From assembly GCA_903839905.1 (NCBI GenBank), contig CAIMDX010000014.1, forward strand, positions 1-13,676: a stretch of DNA of 13,676 bases, read 5' to 3'. A model generated the notes under the pieces. That model made no database searches. It was given only the letters and a program-made list of their open reading frames with translations, and was not told where the DNA came from. This document shows, in pieces, positions 6,338 through 12,687 of this stretch. Both the position numbers and the translations under genes were made by a program. Source of the DNA: an uncultured bacterium. Its GTDB lineage: Bacteria; Patescibacteriota; Minisyncoccia; Minisyncoccales; JAQTVQ01. Position 1 is the stretch's first letter; each line of letters begins with the position of its first letter.

Positions 6338-6628
6338 ATGGATTTATATAATTTTTCCACGACAAAACCGATATACCGCGGTATGCAAATTATTTGGTAT
6401 ATTTTGTCTTTCCTGGAAGTGGTATTGTTACTGCGGTTTGTTTTAAAGTTGATGGGTTTTAATCCGGCGGCCTGATTCAGTAGTTTTATTTACGGCGTTA
6501 CGACATTCCTTGTTGCTTTTTTCTTGGCTGTTTTCGGAGTTACGAAAGTGCTGGCCAGCGTTTTTGAATGGACTACGCTTTTGGCGATGCTGGTTTACTG
6601 GCTTATCGCGGCTGTCATAATTAAATAA
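6338..6628 (+). pseudogene. YggT-family membrane protein interrupted by in-frame TGA
   Basis: From the ATG at 6338 the frame reads 45 residues, meets TGA at 6473-6475, then continues open for 50 more residues to TAA at 6626-6628. The combined 96-residue product is a good YggT-like membrane protein. It has a first helix 'IIWYILSFLEVVLLLRFVLKLMG', the typical loop 'FNPAA-x-FSSFIYGVT', a second hydrophobic segment 'FLVAFFLAVFG', and a final helix 'WTTLLAMLVYWLIAAVIIK'. The TGA sits in the 'NP(A/G)x-F' loop where homologues usually have a small residue. Sequence after the TGA shows no decay. Options are a recent nonsense mutation, a sequencing error, or UGA readthrough. Genome-wide UGA recoding is unlikely because no other gene here has an internal TGA. 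It lies 11 nt after the YtxH-like gene. Confidence 0.8.
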
Positions 6629-6964
6629 AATGATATAGATATTGTAAAAATTTCGGGAAGGGGAGGATATACTTTTAAAAGAAGCGCTATTTTTACGGTA
6701 TATTTTTATTCAATGTTTTGGCCAAAAAAGCCGTTCAAAAGTCGTTGGAGTTTCGTTTGTGTGGCGTGGATTTTGTTTTGGCAATAGATTTATCCACTTA
6801 ACATTTGATGTAAATAAATTTTATAGTATAATAAAAGCGTTGAAGAAATTTATTACCATTCTATTTTGATGGCGTTGCCATAAATAAATTAAGTCAAGGC
6901 TGTCCTCTTTTAAAAATTGCAATAAAAAATAAATAAGCAATAAGCAAAATAATAAACAAAATAT
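6629..6964. other. Intergenic region: promoter and long leader
   Basis: This holds no supported gene. The first ~170 nt (6629-6800) appear unstructured. A promoter lies at 6805-6832, followed by a ~125-nt untranslated leader that contains a small perfect hairpin ATGGC-GTT-GCCAT (6869-6881) and a very A-rich stretch leading to the ATG at 6965. I recognise no riboswitch class in it. Confidence 0.55.
6805..6832 (+). promoter_or_regulatory. Sigma70-type promoter for the DUF3494 genes
   Basis: TTGATG (6805-6810), a 16-nt spacer and a perfect TATAAT (6827-6832). The predicted start near 6839 leaves a leader of about 125 nt before the ATG at 6965. The start at 6965 has no strong Shine-Dalgarno sequence. 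Confidence 0.65.
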
Positions 6965-8182
6965 ATGAAAAGATTTAATAAAGTTTCAACAGTTGTATCG
7001 GCTGTTGTGTTTGCGTTTAGTTTGGTTGGGCCGACTGCTGTATTTGCGGCAAGTCCGGCAACAGTAGATCTTGGATCAGCGGGTAATTTTGTGATCCTCT
7101 CAAAGACAGGGATTTCAACTACCGGATCTACTTCTATTGTTGGGGATGTTGGAATTAGTCCGGCAGCTGCAAGTTACATAACAGGATTTGCACTAACTCT
7201 TCCTGCAGCGAGTGCGTTTTCCTTATCAACTTTAGTAACCGGAAAAGTATACGCCCCCGGTTATGCTGATCCAACTTCTGCTAATTTGACCATGGCGGTG
7301 CTTGATATGCAAACCGCGTACACCAACGCCGTGGGCCGGGCGCCTGATGTTACTGAATTGAGTGCCGGAAATATCGGCGGTCTGACATTTGCTCCCGGCG
7401 TCTATAAATGGGGTACCGGCGTAACAATACCAACGGATATTACTCTCTCGGGCGCCGCGAATGATGTTTGGATATTCCAAATAGCGCAAAATCTTGATAT
7501 CAGTTCCGCTGCGAAGATAATCCTCGCCGGCGGCGCACAGGCTAATAATATTTTCTGGGTTGTTGCCGGTCAAACGACCATCGGTACGACAGCTGTTTTC
7601 AATGGAAATATATTAGATCAAACAGCAGTTGTGTTAAATACCGGCGCGCAACTCAACGGTCGAGCCTTGGCCCAAACAGCAGTTACGCTGGATTCAAACG
7701 CTATTATCGTGGCAACTTCTTCGTCTTCGGCGCTAGTCCAGACCTTGACACCGGCTGTTTCTGCCACCGCCGCTGCGTCTGCAACTGTCGCGACGACAAC
7801 ATCATCAACGGCAAACTCTGCAGTTTCTAATAGTTCCGTTACGGCTGCTGCGCCAGCATCGGGAACATCGCTTAGCGTGACAGCCGATCGTGAAGAATTG
7901 ATTGCAAAAATCATGGAATTGATAAGAGCCAATATGAATGCGAGTTTTAATCGTAACCTTACGGTTGGATCAACGGGAGATGATGTAAAAGCACTTCAAG
8001 TTTGGCTCAATACCAATGGTTATACAGTCGCCTTAAATGGATTAGGTTCGTTAGGAAACGAGACAACGATTTTTGGCCAGCTCACGCGCGCGGCATTAGC
8101 TAAATTTCAAGCAAAAGCAGGGATTAATCCGTCCTTAGGATATTTCGGACCAATAACTAGATCTTATTTACTTGTACACTAA
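6965..8182 (+). CDS. Secreted DUF3494 protein with peptidoglycan-binding domain
   Basis: This is a 405-residue protein. A signal peptide (residues 1-29, ending 'AVFAAS') targets it for export. Residues about 30-250 are a DUF3494 domain (the ice-binding protein beta-solenoid fold). Its marks are 'VDLGSAGNFVILSKTGIS', 'GDVGISP', 'GGLTFAPGVYKW', 'DVWIFQIAQNL' and 'NNIFWVVAGQTTIG'. A Ser/Thr/Ala-rich linker (about 255-305) follows, then a C-terminal PG_binding_1-type domain (about 329-405; 'LTVGSTGDDVKALQVWLN' ... 'FGQLTRAALAKFQA' ... 'LGYFGPITR'). The latter should hold the protein on the cell wall non-covalently. Members of DUF3494 bind ice crystals in cold-adapted microbes and some act as adhesins; ligand here is unknown. 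It is 8 nt upstream of a second DUF3494 gene, likely in one operon. Confidence 0.92.
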   Translation: MKRFNKVSTVVSAVVFAFSLVGPTAVFAASPATVDLGSAGNFVILSKTGISTTGSTSIVGDVGISPAAASYITGFALTLPAASAFSLSTLVTGKVYAPGYADPTSANLTMAVLDMQTAYTNAVGRAPDVTELSAGNIGGLTFAPGVYKWGTGVTIPTDITLSGAANDVWIFQIAQNLDISSAAKIILAGGAQANNIFWVVAGQTTIGTTAVFNGNILDQTAVVLNTGAQLNGRALAQTAVTLDSNAIIVATSSSSALVQTLTPAVSATAAASATVATTTSSTANSAVSNSSVTAAAPASGTSLSVTADREELIAKIMELIRANMNASFNRNLTVGSTGDDVKALQVWLNTNGYTVALNGLGSLGNETTIFGQLTRAALAKFQAKAGINPSLGYFGPITRSYLLVH

Positions 8183-8190
8183 TAAAAAGT

Positions 8191-8973
8191 ATGAAAATGT
8201 TTAATAAAGCTTTAATAACCGTATTGGCTGTCGCGTTTGCATCTAATTTTGCCGGTCCGGCTACTGCATATGCGGCGGCTAGTTTGCCTGAATTAGACAC
8301 TGCGGCGAGTTTCTCGGTTTTGGCCTCTCCGTCAATGAGCGCTGCCAGCACCGGTACTGTCGTTTCCCGAAATTTGGGTCTTAGCGTGGGCCTTGAGGCT
8401 TCAAGAACCGGAACCTGGGTGGTCGGCGGCACGCAACACTTCGGGGCAACTTCCTTGGCTAATACGGCTCGGACGGATGCTTTGAACGCTTTCAATGATT
8501 TGGCAGGCCAAGGTACTAGCGGGGTGTGGGAAGGGACTCCTTGGAGTCCGGCGCCGGGTGTATGGACCGTGGCCTCCGATACTACATTTACCGGAACGAT
8601 CACTCTTGATGGCGGATACGACGATGTTTGGGTTTTTCAAGTTGGGCGTGATATGATTTTTTCCGGCTCGGTGATTATGGCCGGCACAGCGCAACCTTGC
8701 CATGTTTTTTGGCAGATTGGCAGGGATGCTACTATCGCCTCCGGCAGCACATTCGCAGGAACTCTCATCGCTCAGCGTGATATTACCGTGGTTTCCAACG
8801 CAACCGTTGACGGTCGGATTTTATCGCTTGACGGCGCTTTGACGACAGATCGCAATAACATTTCCGGGCCGACGTGCACGGCAGCTCCTACTACCACTGG
8901 ATCAATCACCATCACTAAGACGGCAGTCAGCGGCAACGGAATATTCAACTTTACCGGCACCGGCAGCAAGTAG
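8191..8973 (+). CDS. DUF3494 secreted protein, N-terminal part of frameshifted gene
   Basis: This reads 260 residues to a TAG at 8971-8973. A signal peptide (about 1-28, ending 'ATAYAA') similar to that of the preceding gene is followed by a DUF3494 domain (about 31-230). It shows 'LDTAASFSVLASPS', 'PGVWTVASDTTFTGTITLDGG', 'DVWVFQVGRDM', 'PCHVFWQIGRDATI' and 'FAGTLIAQRDITV'. The last 30 residues start a SpaA-like repeat ('SITITKTAVSGNGIFNFTGTGS') that continues in the +1 frame. Removing G8970 joins the two parts into a protein of about 600 residues ending in an LPNTG anchor. As sequenced, the head domain would be made and secreted without an anchor. It starts 8 nt after the first DUF3494 gene. 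Confidence 0.88.
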   Translation: MKMFNKALITVLAVAFASNFAGPATAYAAASLPELDTAASFSVLASPSMSAASTGTVVSRNLGLSVGLEASRTGTWVVGGTQHFGATSLANTARTDALNAFNDLAGQGTSGVWEGTPWSPAPGVWTVASDTTFTGTITLDGGYDDVWVFQVGRDMIFSGSVIMAGTAQPCHVFWQIGRDATIASGSTFAGTLIAQRDITVVSNATVDGRILSLDGALTTDRNNISGPTCTAAPTTTGSITITKTAVSGNGIFNFTGTGSK

Positions 8974-8975
8974 CA
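8961..8975 (+). other. Frameshift site (+1, probable inserted G8970)
   Basis: The upstream frame reads GGC AGC AAG TAG. Deleting G8970 gives AGC AAT AGC ATT TCG, continuing smoothly as 'SNSISAFSITTVGG', the expected second half of a SpaA-like repeat. The site has no classic slippery heptamer and no strong downstream stem, so a mutation or assembly error is likelier than programmed frameshifting. Confidence 0.8.
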
Positions 8976-9994
8976 TTTCGGCTTTCTCTATCACCACGGT
9001 TGGCGGTACCGGCAGCAAAACGATCAATAATTTAGCCACGGGTACTTACGCCATTACCGAAGGTGCTCTGGCAACAGGCTGGACTAAGACCAACGATACT
9101 TGCGCCAGCGTAGTTGTGACCGCGGGTAATACCGCGACCTGCGCTGTGACCAATGCCTACGCCGTCCAATATTCATCGGGTCTTGACGGTTCTTATGTTC
9201 CGTCTGTGCCGCCAATCATTGATGTGGTAAAAATTCCCAGCCCTCTGGTCTTACCGGATGGCCCAGGCTTAGTAACATATACCTACACGCTTCGTAATAT
9301 AGGAACGGTTCCGGTAACAAACATAACGATGGTTGATGATTCCTGCAGTCCTTTAATTTTTATTTCCGGCGACGCCAATACTGATTCCAAGCTTGATTTG
9401 AACGAAGAATGGGTATATCGCTGTTCTGCGACGCTTTCAAAAACGCACACGAACACGGTTGTGGCCACCGGATTGGCTAATGGGCTGAGCGCAACCGACA
9501 TTGCAAGCGCAACGGTTGTTGTTGGCGTACCGATAGTGCCTCCTTTGATCCATGTGACAAAAATTCCAAGCTCGTTGATATTGCCTGCCGGAGGGGGAAT
9601 GGTTATTTATACTAAAAAAGTCACCAACCCGGGAACAGTCGCGTTAAGCAATGTTCGTCTCACTGATGATAAATGCGAATCCGTGAAATATATTTCCGGC
9701 GACGTTAATGGCGACTCAAAGCTTGATCCCGCTGAAACTTGGACATATACCTGTCAAGCAAATCTTGTCAAAACCACGACAAATACCGTCATAGCGAGTG
9801 GCGAGGCTAATGGTCTGACAGCAAGAGATTTTGCGATTGCTACCGTTGTTGTGGCCGCTGCCGTTCCAAAATTGCCGAATACGGGATCTGTTTCTGGAGG
9901 GAAAAGCATCCCATGGGGTATAGTCATATTTTTTAGCATTTTTATGCTGGTTTCAATCTTATTTGTTCTGGCTCTAAAAAAACGCAAGATCTAG
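8972..9994 (+). CDS. LPXTG surface protein, C-terminal part of frameshifted gene (SpaA-like and DUF11-like repeats)
   Basis: The frame is open from 8972; a possible independent GTG start lies at 9116. In order it encodes the rest of a SpaA-like domain ('GTYAITEGALATGWTKTNDTC...TCAVTNAY', about 8972-9160). Two tandem ~105-residue DUF11-like repeats follow (9212-9529, 9539-9859), each with a cysteine pair and a calcium-type loop ('SGDANTDSKLD', 'SGDVNGDSKLD'). The protein ends with a cell-wall sorting signal: LPNTG (9872-9886), a Gly/Ser spacer, a membrane helix and a KKRK tail. A sortase would cleave between Thr and Gly and link the protein to the wall. It belongs with the DUF3494 head at 8191. 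Without that start and signal peptide this part probably cannot be exported. Confidence 0.88.
   Translation, partial: SISAFSITTVGGTGSKTINNLATGTYAITEGALATGWTKTNDTCASVVVTAGNTATCAVTNAYAVQYSSGLDGSYVPSVPPIIDVVKIPSPLVLPDGPGLVTYTYTLRNIGTVPVTNITMVDDSCSPLIFISGDANTDSKLDLNEEWVYRCSATLSKTHTNTVVATGLANGLSATDIASATVVVGVPIVPPLIHVTKIPSSLILPAGGGMVIYTKKVTNPGTVALSNVRLTDDKCESVKYISGDVNGDSKLDPAETWTYTCQANLVKTTTNTVIASGEANGLTARDFAIATVVVAAAVPKLPNTGSVSGGKSIPWGIVIFFSIFMLVSILFVLALKKRKI
9212..9859 (+). repeat. Two tandem DUF11-like repeats
   Basis: Two protein-level repeats begin 'PPIIDVVKIPSPLVLP' and 'PPLIHVTKIPSSLILP'. Both contain 'NxGTV', 'DD.C', 'YISGD'/'FISGD', an acidic D-x-N-x-D-S-K-L-D loop and 'W.Y.C', and end 'ANGL.A.D.A.ATVVV'. 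The DNA is diverged, so the duplication is old. They probably form an Ig-like stalk stiffened by disulphides and calcium. Confidence 0.8.
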
Positions 9995-10039
9995 TTTCGT
10001 ATTACGGGGTCAACAAAATATGTTTGACATAGAGACAGT

Positions 10040-10070
10040 AAGGGCCCTGCCAAAGCGGGGCCTTTATTTT
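10040..10070 (+). terminator. Rho-independent terminator between LPNTG gene and sortase gene
   Basis: The stem AAGGGCCCTGC / GCGGGGCCTTT (11 pairs including G-U) has a CAAA loop and is followed by ATTTTC. It lies 45 nt after the LPNTG stop and 17 nt before the sortase start. The sortase therefore depends on readthrough or on a promoter I could not identify. Confidence 0.75.
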
Positions 10071-10087
10071 CATGAATATTTTAATTT

Positions 10088-10699
10088 ATGCGATCTAAAA
10101 TTTTATCAAGACGAATACTTCTAATAGTTATCATTATAGGGCTAGCGTTTTTTCTTGCAGTTCTTTTTTATTCCATCTCTAAAAGATCCATCCAAGGCAA
10201 CTCAACACTGCCTATTGAAAATGCCGTCGTTTTGTCAAGACAAGAACAAGCAAATTACGGTTTGCCGGTGCGTCTCAAAATTCCAGCGATCAATGTTGAT
10301 TCTTTAGTTGAGTATGTGGGTCTTGATCCTCAAGGAGCAATGGATGTGACAAAAGGTCCTGCTGAAGTAGCTTGGTTTGAGCTCGGACCTCGTCCTGGAG
10401 AAAATGGCAGCGCCGTTATTGCCGGACATTCTGGCTGGAAAAGGAATATACCAGCGGCATTTGATAATTTATATAAATTGAATAAAGGCGATAAGATATC
10501 CGTTGAAGATGAAAAAGGGTCGGCTATTATTTTTGTTGTGCGCGAGATTAAAATCTATGGTAAAGACGAGGACGCTTCTGGCGTGTTTGGCTCAATTGAC
10601 GGGAAAGCACACCTTAATCTCATTACTTGCGCGGGATCCTTGGATATAGCGAAGCAAGTTCGCGCCGATCGGCTTATAGTGTTTACTGATAAAGAATAG
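10088..10699 (+). CDS. Sortase (LPXTG transpeptidase)
   Basis: This is a 203-residue membrane-anchored transpeptidase that cleaves LPXTG signals and attaches the protein to the cell wall. An N-terminal helix (about 10-30) anchors it, with the catalytic domain outside. The catalytic residues are visible: His114 in 'VIAGHSG', Cys181 in 'LNLITCAG' and Arg195 in 'ADRLIVF'. The 'VGLDPQGAMDV', 'AWFELGPRPGENGSAVIAG' and 'LYKLNKGDKI' segments resemble class E/F-type housekeeping sortases more than class B or C; the class is uncertain. The likely substrate is the LPNTG protein encoded directly upstream. The 5' region has a terminator 17 nt before the ATG and no Shine-Dalgarno sequence. Confidence 0.94.
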   Translation: MRSKILSRRILLIVIIIGLAFFLAVLFYSISKRSIQGNSTLPIENAVVLSRQEQANYGLPVRLKIPAINVDSLVEYVGLDPQGAMDVTKGPAEVAWFELGPRPGENGSAVIAGHSGWKRNIPAAFDNLYKLNKGDKISVEDEKGSAIIFVVREIKIYGKDEDASGVFGSIDGKAHLNLITCAGSLDIAKQVRADRLIVFTDKE

Positions 10700-10762
10700 G
10701 GGGTTTGAATCGGATTATTGCGGGCGGATTTGAGAGCCGTTCATTGTTTTTTGGGATATAAC

Positions 10763-10798
10763 AAAAACCGCGCTAGTGTAATTAGTGGCGCGGTTTTT
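10763..10798. terminator. Bidirectional terminator between convergent genes
   Basis: Perfect 11-bp arms AAAAACCGCGC (10763-10773) and GCGCGGTTTTT (10788-10798) enclose a 14-nt loop. The A-run on one side and T-run on the other let it serve both the sortase gene on + and the 3D-domain gene on -, which converge here. Confidence 0.88.
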
Positions 10799-10816
10799 GG
10801 GTTGAGTCTTTAAAAA

Positions 10817-11329
10817 TTAGCTTTCAATAATTTCAATATAGGTTCTCTTTACGCCGAAATTAGTGGCAGAGTCGTGAGAGGGGAACCAGATGTCAAAATT
10901 GTATTTGCTCTTTCTGGCATTCATACGGTCCTCCACGGTAAATATTTTATTACCGTAAAGCTCGGGGATCCTGATCTTCGTGCCGAAAGGCAGCAAGTTG
11001 TTGGCTATAATGCCATCCCTGACAATACTGCCATTGGCAGTGATAAAAGGAGTGCTATCAGTTTCTTCTATAGTAGAGGAATAAGCCGTTAAGACTACAT
11101 TCAATTGCTTGGGAATCTTGGAAAGGGCGATTTTCTTAGCCGGGTTAGGTGAATTATAGGCTAAACTGCTTAAAATGCAGCTTTTTTCAAAAACGAGCAT
11201 ATTGGTTGGGTATGTGACAAGTTCGTTCGGTTGTGCGAGAACCTTAGCGTCTCCTTGGTTGAGACTGAAAAAGAGAGGACAGGAAAGGGCAATCAGGACA
11301 GCGCTTATTAATTTGTAGTTAGTGAACAT
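10817..11329 (-). CDS. Secreted 3D-domain protein, putative cell-wall hydrolase
   Basis: This is a 170-residue protein with an N-terminal hydrophobic signal segment (about 7-24). After a ~50-residue linker comes a 3D domain (about 76-168), named for three conserved aspartates: Asp91 in 'EETDSTPFITANG', Asp134 in 'TVEDRMN' and Asp146 in 'FDIWFPS'. 'NNLLPFGTKIRIPEL' and 'NFGVKRTYIEI' are also typical. The fold is the double-psi barrel shared with MltA lytic transglycosylases and resuscitation-factor-type proteins, so a role in peptidoglycan cleavage is inferred. Unlike RpfB-like proteins it has no G5 or LysM domain. It converges on the sortase gene with a shared terminator. A promoter and a hairpin-plus-T-tract lie just upstream of its ATG. 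Confidence 0.9.
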   Translation of the reverse strand: MFTNYKLISAVLIALSCPLFFSLNQGDAKVLAQPNELVTYPTNMLVFEKSCILSSLAYNSPNPAKKIALSKIPKQLNVVLTAYSSTIEETDSTPFITANGSIVRDGIIANNLLPFGTKIRIPELYGNKIFTVEDRMNARKSKYNFDIWFPSHDSATNFGVKRTYIEIIES

Positions 11330-11332
11330 TTA

Positions 11333-11355
11333 ATAAAAAAACCTCACGAGTGAGA
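11333..11355 (-). promoter_or_regulatory. Hairpin with T-tract in the leader of the 3D gene
   Basis: Read on the - strand, ATCTCA-CTCG-TGAGGT is followed by TTTTTTT, ending 4-5 nt before the ATG of the 3D-domain gene. It looks like an intrinsic terminator or attenuator, or the dyad could be a protein operator (CTCACGAGTGAG on +). The predicted leader is only about 30 nt, so the hairpin would form right after promoter escape. Confidence 0.5.
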
Positions 11356-11368
11356 TCTGCCCCCTATT

Positions 11369-11394
11369 ATTATATAAACTGGATTATATGTCAA
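11369..11394 (-). promoter_or_regulatory. Promoter of the 3D-domain gene
   Basis: On the - strand a perfect TTGACA (11389-11394) is followed by TATAAT (11369-11374) with a short 14-nt spacer; overlapping TAATAA/AATAAT offers 16-17 nt spacing. The start would be near 11360, giving a short leader containing the hairpin. Confidence 0.55.
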
Positions 11395-11483
11395 TAGCTA
11401 TGAAACAATCGTGGAACAAATAAGGATTTATTTGAATTTTAGCTTATGAAGGCTAAAACCAATAAAAGCAAGGCTGGAAGCTA

Positions 11484-11512
11484 TTGATTCGTAAAATATT
11501 TTGTGTTATAAA
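11484..11512 (+). promoter_or_regulatory. Promoter of the S1-domain gene, leaderless type
   Basis: TTGATT (11484-11489), a 17-nt spacer and TATAAA (11507-11512). Transcription would begin around 11519, only about 3 nt before the ATG at 11522, implying a leaderless mRNA. This also argues against the upstream TTG at 11501, which overlaps the promoter. Confidence 0.6.
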
Positions 11513-11521
11513 AAGACTGTT

Positions 11522-12643
11522 ATGAAAACAGAAGAAACCATAAAAACAGTTGATACGCTTAGAGTGCCCCAGAAAGGGGAAATTTTGGAAGGCACCGTAA
11601 TCGCTCAAGACGGCATGTCGTTTTTTGTTGACTTGGGACCCTGCAAAGTTGGAATAATCTTTGGCCAAGAGTACCAAAAAGCAAGAAGCATTCTAAAAAA
11701 TCTCAAAGCCGGCGATAAAATTTCAGCCAAAGTCAAAGAGGCTGAAAATGAAGAAGGCTATGTTGAGCTTTCTATAAAAGAAGCCATGGAGGAGACTACT
11801 TGGGAAAAGATCAAGGAGCTTAAAGAAGCTCAAGAAGTTTTCAAGGTAAGGATTTCCAAGGTGAACAAAGGAGGGTTGATAACGGAAATTTCCGGTATCC
11901 CGGCTTTCTTGCCGACTTCCCAATTATCCCCGGTTAACTTTCCTAAAGTACCGCAGGGAGATAAAACAGAAATTCTCAAAAAGTTACAGCTTTTCATGGG
12001 CAAGGATCTAATGACTAAGGTTTTAGACTACGATGAAAGAGCCGGCCAGATTATCTTGACCGAACAATCGCAGGAAGGGGAGAATATCCAAAAGGCTATT
12101 CAAGACTTAAAGGTTGGAGATATTGTAGAGGGAATGATCTCCGGTATTGTTGATTTCGGCGCGTTCGTTAAGTTTTCTCCGGCCGGAACCGAAGAGTCGG
12201 ATCAAGCCGCTCCATTATTGGAAGGCTTGGCCCATATCTCCGAGCTGGATTGGCAATTGATAGAAAATCCGAGCCAAGTTGTGAAGATTGGCCAAAAAGT
12301 AAAAGCCAAGATTATTGATATCGCGCAGGGAAGAGTATCTCTTTCTTTGAAAGCCTTAAAGACCGACCCATGGCAAGAGCTTGAGTTGAAGACGGGCGAT
12401 GAAGTTAAAGGTAAAGTGGTTAAATTCAATACTTTCGGCGTTTTTGTTCAATTAGTTTTGCCTCAAAAAGAAAGCCAGCCTAAAATTCAGGGCTTGATTC
12501 ATATCTCTGAATTTGGAACCGAAGAAAAAATGAAGGAAGCTTTGGAAATAGACAAAGAATATAATTTCCAAATTTTGAGCTTCCAGCCTCAAAGACACTG
12601 GATGTCTTTAAGGTTAAAGCAAGCCGTTAAAACCGGAAATTAA
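11522..12643 (+). CDS. rpsA: S1 RNA-binding domain protein (ribosomal protein S1-like)
   Basis: This is a 373-residue protein with four S1 (OB-fold) RNA-binding repeats. Repeat 1 is about residues 16-87 ('GEILEGTVIAQDGMSFFVDLG'), repeat 2 about 100-186 ('VFKVRISKVNKGGLITEISGIPAFLPTSQL'), repeat 3 about 197-282 ('GDIVEGMISGIVDFGAFVKF...GLAHISEL') and repeat 4 about 291-370 ('GDEVKGKVVKFNTFGVFVQL...GLIHISEF'). Four repeats match the short S1 proteins of Gram-positive and CPR bacteria rather than the six of E. coli. S1 helps mRNA bind the small subunit. I chose the ATG at 11522 because the upstream TTG at 11501 lies within the predicted promoter and its extra residues add nothing. The start is probably leaderless. 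ftsH follows after 44 nt. Confidence 0.9.
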   Translation: MKTEETIKTVDTLRVPQKGEILEGTVIAQDGMSFFVDLGPCKVGIIFGQEYQKARSILKNLKAGDKISAKVKEAENEEGYVELSIKEAMEETTWEKIKELKEAQEVFKVRISKVNKGGLITEISGIPAFLPTSQLSPVNFPKVPQGDKTEILKKLQLFMGKDLMTKVLDYDERAGQIILTEQSQEGENIQKAIQDLKVGDIVEGMISGIVDFGAFVKFSPAGTEESDQAAPLLEGLAHISELDWQLIENPSQVVKIGQKVKAKIIDIAQGRVSLSLKALKTDPWQELELKTGDEVKGKVVKFNTFGVFVQLVLPQKESQPKIQGLIHISEFGTEEKMKEALEIDKEYNFQILSFQPQRHWMSLRLKQAVKTGN

Positions 12644-12647
12644 AAAT

Positions 12648-12675
12648 TTGCCAAGTCTTTATATTTTCTTGGCAA
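12648..12675 (+). repeat. Inverted repeat between the S1 gene and ftsH
   Basis: Perfect 8-bp arms TTGCCAAG (12648-12655) and CTTGGCAA (12668-12675) enclose a 12-nt A/T-rich loop in the 44-nt gap between the two genes. The T-rich run is within the loop rather than after the stem, so it is not a standard terminator. It may be an mRNA processing site or a protein-binding dyad. Confidence 0.55.
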
Positions 12676-12687
12676 GATAGAAATTTT

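Noticed and set aside
7232..7932. Long antisense frames opposite the first DUF3494 gene
   Set aside because: They overlap a clearly coding + strand gene with recognised domains, and show no domains or start signals of their own.
8157..8969. Antisense frames opposite the second DUF3494 gene
   Set aside because: Shadows of the real gene; low-complexity Val/Ala-rich translations without motifs.
8961..8975. Programmed +1 frameshift at AAG TAG C
   Set aside because: The P-site AAG would have to re-pair on AGT, and there is no slippery heptamer, upstream SD-like stimulator or clear downstream structure; a one-base insertion explains it more simply.
10024..10052. Promoter for sortase from TTGACA at 10024-10029
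   Set aside because: No acceptable -10 hexamer occurs 15-19 nt downstream; that space is filled by the GC-rich terminator stem.
680..12643. Genome-wide UGA-as-glycine code
   Set aside because: About 3,700 codons including infB and the S1 gene contain no other in-frame TGA, whereas lineages with this code use UGA for glycine often.
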